Positions 58,036 through 64,000 of a stretch of DNA of 64,000 nt are shown one piece after another (the stretch's first letter is position 1; each line of letters opens with the position of its first letter). Both the position numbers and the translations under genes were made by a program. The DNA comes from Arachnopeziza araneosa (Eukaryota > Ascomycota > Leotiomycetes > Helotiales > Arachnopezizaceae): the NCBI GenBank assembly GCA_003988855.1, contig QYAI01000010.1:1-64000 (forward strand), read 5' to 3'. The notes beneath the pieces were generated by a model. That model was not told the DNA's origin. It searched no databases and saw only the letters and a program-made list of their open reading frames with translations.

Positions 58036-58503
58036 ATGGAGCAACAACTCCCAACACCGCCATGCACTCCGACCCCTCCGTCTCTCATCGACCAACCAAC
58101 CCATCAGAAAATTCAAAGCACCTACCGCGTTCACGGCAAACGCTTCAACCTAGTTCTTGATGGAGCTGTCGAGCATCATACCCCTTCGAAGCTCGCTCAA
58201 CTTGATGCCAGATGTCCAAATCTGGCCGAGAGAGCATATCACCAAGCCAGTGCTGCGGCATATACCATAATTATTCGAAAACTCAAACAAAAACAAAATC
58301 AATATCCGAATAAACTTGAGGCTTCCAAGACGGGTTCTCCCAGCATATCTCAACAGATCATGGAAGTAGAAGGCGCTGTTTCATCCACACTCAACTATTC
58401 GGCGGAAAAATCCAAATTCTATGAAAATGAGACGAATCATTTTGATTTAGAGTTTGAGGCAGAGATGGAATACATGAAGAATTTATGTATCACCATTGAG
58501 TAG
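58036..58503 (+). CDS. Small hypothetical protein
   Basis: A single exon of 155 residues from the ATG at 58036. The N terminus is Pro/Thr-rich (QLPTPPCTPTPPS), followed by a helical region (PNLAERAYHQASAAAYTIII) and an acidic C-terminal helix (FEAEMEYMKNLCITIE). I recognise no family. The composition, ATG context (CTCAAGATGG) and lack of a competing minus-strand frame favour a real gene. No signal peptide or membrane segment. Confidence 0.5.
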   Translation: MEQQLPTPPCTPTPPSLIDQPTHQKIQSTYRVHGKRFNLVLDGAVEHHTPSKLAQLDARCPNLAERAYHQASAAAYTIIIRKLKQKQNQYPNKLEASKTGSPSISQQIMEVEGAVSSTLNYSAEKSKFYENETNHFDLEFEAEMEYMKNLCITIE

Positions 58504-59945
58504 AGTAACTGTGCGGATCATCTGGTTTTGAGGTCTTGAAGAGAAGAATAAGATGGGAGTATGAATAGAATTATACAGGAACAGATAACGAGATCCGAAT
58601 TCCATCCACAGATTAACTTTGTTGTGTCGCATCATGACTTGAGATTCAGTCCCCTCCCCACATTCAAGCAATTGAATCTCAGCCGCTGTCCACTTCCTCC
58701 ACTTTCTCAACATCCTACCAACAGCATCCAACAGGAAAACCCAACTGAGGATTCTCTTGACCGAATATGGCATCAAGATCTAGAAATTCATAAAGATGTA
58801 ATTGTAGTATATAGCAACCGTAAAGGATGCATCCTAGATCTAACATCATCTTACATGAACACTCCCACCGTAAAGCAGCGCCAGCTTCAATCTCATTGTA
58901 GCTCCCTTTTACCTTAAAAATTCAAGCATCCTTTGCAATAAGCTCTGAGATGCAAGCTGTTACGTACTTCAATTCCTGTACATGGCTGGCCATTCCGGAC
59001 GGCATCGCAGTACCAACAAATCTTGTATGTGACTGGGTGGGTACAGATGCCATACCATACATTGTAAGTGCACATGTTGAAAATCGATATAGAAGGTATT
59101 AGATGCCGCTTGCTTTAGGGATCTCTGCTGGAATTAATATGAGGTTGGAGATTTGGTTGGGGTTTGCTTGTCGTTGTGAGCAGGATTTTCGCTGGTACTA
59201 ATCTGTGGATCTTCGTCGCATTGGGATATCTTTTCTGGATTTCTGTAAGCGGGTTGTAAAAAGGGAAGAGTTGAGAGAAACGTGGAAGTTCTTTTATGCT
59301 CCCAGCTGGCTATCATGAATCTTTCCAAGTTGATATAATGTGGTTCACAGCAGAGCTCCTTGGACCGAGAGTTATGAAGTGATGCATACAAGGGTGATTA
59401 ATTGCCTCCGGTCTTATAACGAGGGCTTAGGAAAAGGAGCAGACTTGTTTATCCCTTGTGGATAGGGTAACTGAGCTTCATTAAAGGACTTTCGTTCGCT
59501 GTGATAGTTGCTGAAGTGTCTGGGATGCGTGAGTTGGATCTATATGGCACGAAACTTTCCTCGTTATAGACTAATTGGAAACATGTGTTTTATGTTCTGT
59601 GCACTCCGCATAAAAATCCACAAACCATTCACCACCACAAGTTTATGTATGGTATTCATTTTCTAGGGGTATTACGCAATCTATCTGTCCTGTGCTGTAT
59701 CTGCTATGCTATGGAGTATTCATCTTTCAGAAGCCGGGTATCATTTTCTTTGAAAAGTGAAATGAACTCTTTCCAGATGGAAGAGGGAGAACTAAGCTCC
59801 AAACCCCGGCACTCCCAGCAGCATGTATGTAATGTAGTAATCCAACAAAATAACAATCCTGTCCAACCTCGCACCACCGCCTTGATATCATGAAGATGAT
59901 ACGAAATGAATGGCGGAAGCATCAAATCGAACGGCGAAGTCGAGC
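58504..59945. other. Intergenic region, weak open frames only
   Basis: About 1.4 kb. A plus-strand frame of 118 codons at 58561-58917 begins with an ATG but has no recognisable feature and I leave it uncalled. No RNA gene or repeat. Confidence 0.45.
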
Positions 59946-61967
59946 TTAGTATCTTCCCTCACGGTGAGCCTCCCGCAAACCAAAAACTGTAACCCTCGCA
60001 GCCCACTCCTTGGCATCGACAGTGGATTTGTGCGCACGACAGTTGCGATGCTTCTTTGCACGCTCGGCGAGATTACCGGTACCCGAAACCAACTCCTCTC
60101 TCACATCACCAGACAAGCGACCTCTTCTACCCCTACCATATCTCGGACCAATACCCTTGAAGACGCACTCATCGCCCTTGACGTCCTTCTCACAGGAACG
60201 GAACTCATGGATCATTTCGCAATCGCCTCTCTGCGCAATTGGACAGCCAGGGTTCTCCATGTCGTTGTAGTCGGTGCAGAGGACTTGAAGACGGCAGCCA
60301 AGGCCGAGGGGACAGATTACTACTTCCGAAGAGAGGGAGTAAGGACAGACCTTGAAGAAGCGCCGAGGTAGGCTAGCGATGACTTCCTTGAGGGCGACAT
60401 CAGCGGCGGTTTGCGACGGGGAAGGGTTGGGAACCGGGGCGCCGAAAGGCTTGTATTGGTAGGCTGTGTAGGCTCCAGGCATGACCTCTGGGGTGACCTT
60501 TGGGATGGCTCGAGGGAACTCGTGCAGGCCTCTACCCAACATGATAGCGTTACCGCCGAGAGTGCGCATGCCTACCATGGTTGTGACGCTTCTAGCCGCT
60601 GGGACAAACTCGTTCTAATCCGAATTAGTTGAGGCTCACTTTGGATGACAGAAACATACGGCATTGGGGTCGAGCTTGACATCATCACCATCCTTGCTTG
60701 CCATCTTCGTCTTACTATCTCCTCTCGAACCTTCCTCTCGGATGGTATCCTCAAATGTATTGAACTTCTTTGGACTCCAACCAACAGAATATTTCTCTGT
60801 CCATGAACGCAGCTGATTGGCATTTGAGTTCATATGAGGAGGGATTGGGTCCATCAGTATACCAGGTTTCTCAGGGCCCCCGTATATTGAAACTGTTTTA
60901 ATAGCATTTTTGGGATGGTCCATGCCATAATAACCCAAAGGACTCAGGTGATTGCCACAGCCAAGACTATCCATCATCGAGAACACAACCTGAAGCTTCT
61001 GGTCCTTGATGATGCATATCTTATTAAAATTCTTGAAACAAGAGTCATAATCTTTGAGAATCTCCCTGCAATCATGTTGAGCTGAATTGAGATCGGCCTC
61101 CAGCTTTCTGTTACGACCGCGGAGGAATTCACATTCATCAGCCAATCTATTGACCGCATAGAAGATGAAGGCAGGGTCTCGTTTGACCTCCTGCACCAAC
61201 TTGCTAGCAGAAGTGATAAAGTGATGGCTTGGTATTGGTTGGGGTCCTGGTACAGAAGGAGCTGGATGAGCGTGAGGATGACCCGAGCCGGAGATAGAGT
61301 CAGCACCAACGCCAGCGACAGTATCAATTCCGGAGCCAGTAGCAGATTCAAGAGTTGAATCTTCGCGCCTAGCAGCTTGAATCATAGCGGACATAGATTG
61401 CGGCAATTTATCTACCTCTTCGTTGACATTAGAGTCTAGTATCCATTGAGATCTCCTCCGACGAAGAGAAACAGAGGACTTACGGATAGATGAACGAGGC
61501 TCATTCAAGTTGATGTGACCACTTGGGAACGAAGGCACGGTAGAAAAGGCTCTTGGTCTTGGTCTTTGTAAACCACGCTCATTCCGGACTGTAACTTTCT
61601 TGAAATTCATTGGACTGGGTACGGGCATTGGACTGGATACGTCCTCCTCTTCAGATGATCCAAGATCATCTGAGACTGTTGCCCTTTTAAAATTGCTTGT
61701 AACCGTAGTCTTTTGATTATCATCTGTGACCGTAGTCTTTTGATTATCATCAGTGCCTGCGGCGTTTTGATTATCATCTGTAGCTGTAGTCTTTTGATTC
61801 AAATCTAAAATTGATGCAATTAGCTGGCTGTGTGGATGAGGACAATCCAACGCCTTCCGATCTCAGTAGGACTTGACGGGAGCGGAATAATATTTACCAC
61901 GTTCATGATGAAGGGGATTATGATCAGTATCAACGTGCTGAGCACCGTGCTCACTGTTGTCAGCCAT
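59946..61967 (-). CDS. Large hypothetical protein with nine-residue DDNQ repeat
   Basis: Three exons, 61967..61898, 61804..60660 and 60614..59946, with GTAAAT...TTTTAG and GTATGT...GATTAG introns in matching phase, give 627 residues. Near residues 25-60 are four copies of a nine-residue unit (DDNQKTTVT type). A Ser/Pro/Arg-rich section follows, then a helical part (FIFYAVNRLADECEFLRGRN) and a C-terminal domain with conserved-looking Cys and His (CPLGLGCRLQVLC, GCPIAQRGDCEMIHEF, RSCEKDVKGDEC). The Cys pattern could bind zinc, but it matches no finger I can name. The last ~70 residues are strongly basic. No signal peptide or membrane helix; a nuclear or cytosolic regulator is a guess. Joining the two long frames across the 45-bp intron is well supported. 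Confidence 0.65.
61705..61798. repeat. 27-bp coding tandem repeat (DDNQ unit)
   Basis: Three full units and a partial fourth begin at 61705, 61732, 61759 and 61786 on the plus strand. The minus strand encodes nine-residue repeats of the DDNQKTTVT type. Units 1 and 2 are identical over almost the whole length and unit 3 has diverged. Frame-neutral repeat in the 627-residue protein gene. Confidence 0.9.
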
Positions 61968-62995
61968 CTCAATGAAATGGTTGGGGTTTTGTTGATGGAT
62001 GACGGAAAGTTGTGTATGGAAGAAGTTGAAGGTTTCAATTTGGAAAAATTCAAGACTGTGGGTTGCGAGGATTATCGCTTTAGCTCGATTTGGCGGCGAT
62101 GTCATCGCATCGTGTCACCAATTGCACAATGCGATACGATTCAGTACTGGAAAGCGATGGCTTGCCGGTTGAGCGCTTATTGCCCCCGCATGAAGTTCTA
62201 AGGAGAGCTACGCAACAGAGCAAATACAATGGTTCAAAGACCAGACGCAGAGAGCACTTCAGAAGACTGAAAATACAAGAATGAAATGAGTTTCTACTTT
62301 GAAACATCATGGCGCTCTTATTTCCTCCATGCTTAGGACAAAGGATTGGGAAGGGAAGGAAAGGAAAGGTGGACAACGAAGAGAGAATCACTAAGACTAG
62401 TACCATCATCTGTAGACATCAAACAGTGTCTCTTCTAAAGTCTATCACAGTCCTCAACTGTTTAAATAAGAGATGCAAGACTCCGCAAAGCACCAAACAC
62501 CACAGAACGCTATGACAATTATCAAGAGAAACCATGTTAATTCGTTCCCAAACTAGACTGATATCAACAAGTATGCGCTACCGCTTCTCACTATACAGGC
62601 TTCAAAACTTCCTTGAAACCCGAGCTTTCAGGTTGAGAAGAAAGCTGTTCTTGGTTAACCCATGTACTGTGAATCCAGGGTGAAGTCAATTGCTAAGCGA
62701 GGTGATAGGGGCTCGGTTCGCTTCGTCACGGGGTAACACAGTGCAGAAAGAAACTATCAGAACCAAAGAACTAGGGAAATAAGACATTTGCAATCTTAAG
62801 ATGAGTAAACACTACGCTCGTAAGAAGACAAGTTGTGGAGAATTAATTGCAAAATGATGATGCTAGCTAATTCTGCTCAAGCAAGGCTCATCGGCTCAAT
62901 GCCTCTACCCGCTAGGCATCATTCAATCTGATTTGGGCTATCTCATCCCTGGTAAAGACACGAAGATCACCTAGGAAGATGACCCCAATTGAGAG
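61968..62995. other. Intergenic region
   Basis: About 1 kb between two minus-strand genes. No supported gene; the left part should be the promoter of the 627-residue protein gene. Confidence 0.5.
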
Positions 62996-64000
62996 TCAAC
63001 TCGTTCCTATTACTCCTCTGAGCTCCTCATTTCTTGTCCGTTCAATCTCAGCCGAGAGGAGACTCATTCCACGATCGGCAACAGTGATAATATTCTGTAA
63101 CTCTCGGAGGGCCTGTTCATTGTGATTAAAGAAATGGCCATCAATACAACGTTTGAAATGCGAAGTTGTGTTATGAAAGCGTTGGTAGGTCTCGGCGTCA
63201 TAGTCCTTGCGCTTTCGGGGATTGTGGCGTAGCATGGATGGGAGAGTAACAGGTGTAGGTAGAGCATCCGGAACAAGTGGCATGACGTGGATGAGTCGAG
63301 GGTCGACAAATATTTGTTCGGGCTGATTACGCATATTGTGGAAGGAGAGGTCAGGAGTGCTAGTAATATGGTGAGGAAGGATAACTTTCTTGAGATCCTT
63401 GTCACCGCCCATCACCACTTCATCGACAAATCGCTGGTCAAAAGATCGATCCATACCCAATGGGTCAACAAGATCGTAGTCTGGATGGGTTGAGTTGGGA
63501 TTTGGTTCAAAATCATCGTATCCAAGACCGGTAGCTCTTAAAACATCAAGCTTCAAGTCTTTCAAGTCTCGCATATCCTGAGCTAACCAGCAGGCACCTT
63601 CTGGTCGTCGAACCCCATTGTGACCAATCCACAGTCCGGAATTATCGTCATCTTGAGTGCCTCGAACCTTCAGATATACTTCATTCAGGAAAATCTCCTT
63701 CAAAGACTCGGCTATTTCTTTGAAAAGGTTCAACAAGCCGTGAGGATTGACGTCAACTCGTTTTAGTTCCAAGTACCTATGATTGAATTAGATCGTAGCT
63801 TGGAAGTTATACAGACTTTGAGAGTCTTACCGAATATGCTTCCAATTATTTGGCTCCGTACCAGAGATTGGCAGTGATCGCATATTCCAAACACTCTGGG
63901 AGACGCCATGAACGTGTCTTCGGGTTTTGATGTCCCTCTTCACATTCCACCCAATTAGACATAAACTGCGGAGATGAATTGACTTGCGAATCAGGAACCA
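62996..64000 (-). CDS. F-box/LRR-like protein, 5' end beyond the window
   Basis: Two exons are visible, 63776..62996 and 63831..64000 (incomplete), separated by a 54-bp intron with GTAAGA and CATAG ends that joins ...KHIR to YLELKRV. The segment LELKRVDVNPHGLLNLFKEI, then SLKEIFLNEVYLKV, resembles the leucine-rich repeat part of fungal F-box proteins, which score gene-to-gene differences at substrate-binding repeats. The C-terminal ~150 residues are charged with no known domain. The F-box itself, if present, lies upstream outside the window. Substrate recognition for ubiquitination is the family role; this is inference from a partial sequence. Confidence 0.6.

Noticed and set aside
58561..58917. 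118-codon plus-strand frame
   Set aside because: ATG present but low-complexity, with a competing minus-strand frame and no recognisable feature.

Overview
The window reads as nuclear DNA of a filamentous ascomycete (Pezizomycotina). Genes are separated by AT-rich spacers. Introns are short (about 45-70 bp) with GTRNGT donors and CTAAC/CTGAC branch sites. The family mix is also typical: HET-domain proteins, 2EXR/F-box-like proteins, a homeodomain/zinc-finger regulator, a DUF7025-AAA ATPase and DUF7708 proteins. I lean towards Leotiomycetes, but that is inference from gene style only. No virus, plasmid, CRISPR array or intact transposon is visible. All exon boundaries below were worked out by hand from reading frame and splice motifs.

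Layout. 1-8.3 kb: a 68-bp tandem repeat, a HET gene whose 5' end is unresolved, a conserved coiled-coil protein (minus), a hotdog thioesterase and a Dap1/MAPR-type cytochrome-b5-fold protein. 8.3-24 kb: a tRNA-like element, a two-exon Gfo/Idh/MocA dehydrogenase, a secreted Cys-rich protein with a GPI-like tail, a second HET gene, a maleylacetoacetate isomerase/zeta-class GST (minus), a four-exon homeodomain plus C2H2-like regulator and a short-chain dehydrogenase. 24-31 kb: an atypical bZIP factor, a decayed patch (frameshifted minus-strand relic and a TPR relic with two stops), a five-exon Dabb-GFA fusion gene and a small orphan gene.

31-41.8 kb: two tRNA-like elements, then a minus-strand block holding a four-TM protein with a TNAPN repeat, a glutamate carboxypeptidase II/Vps70-like M28 peptidase, VPS35 (retromer) and a Ser/Thr-rich secreted protein. 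42-47 kb: two intact 2EXR/F-box-like genes and a broken relative. 48-54 kb: a secreted beta-propeller protein, a DUF7025-AAA ATPase gene with three in-frame stops, and a truncated DUF7708/STAND-like gene. 54-64 kb: AT-rich spacer, a MYND-finger protein, coiled-coil and small orphan genes, a 627-residue protein with a nine-residue repeat, and an F-box/LRR-like gene running off the right edge.

The housekeeping genes (VPS35, M28 peptidase, GST-zeta, Dap1-like) look intact. Damage is concentrated in accessory families (AAA ATPase, TPR, 2EXR, STAND-like), where most nonsense codons can be explained by C-to-T or G-to-A changes of the type repeat-induced point mutation (RIP) makes. The least ordinary items are the Dabb-GFA fusion, the tRNA-like elements with compensating stems but degenerate anticodon loops, and the AT-hook/bZIP protein lacking the usual basic-region asparagine.
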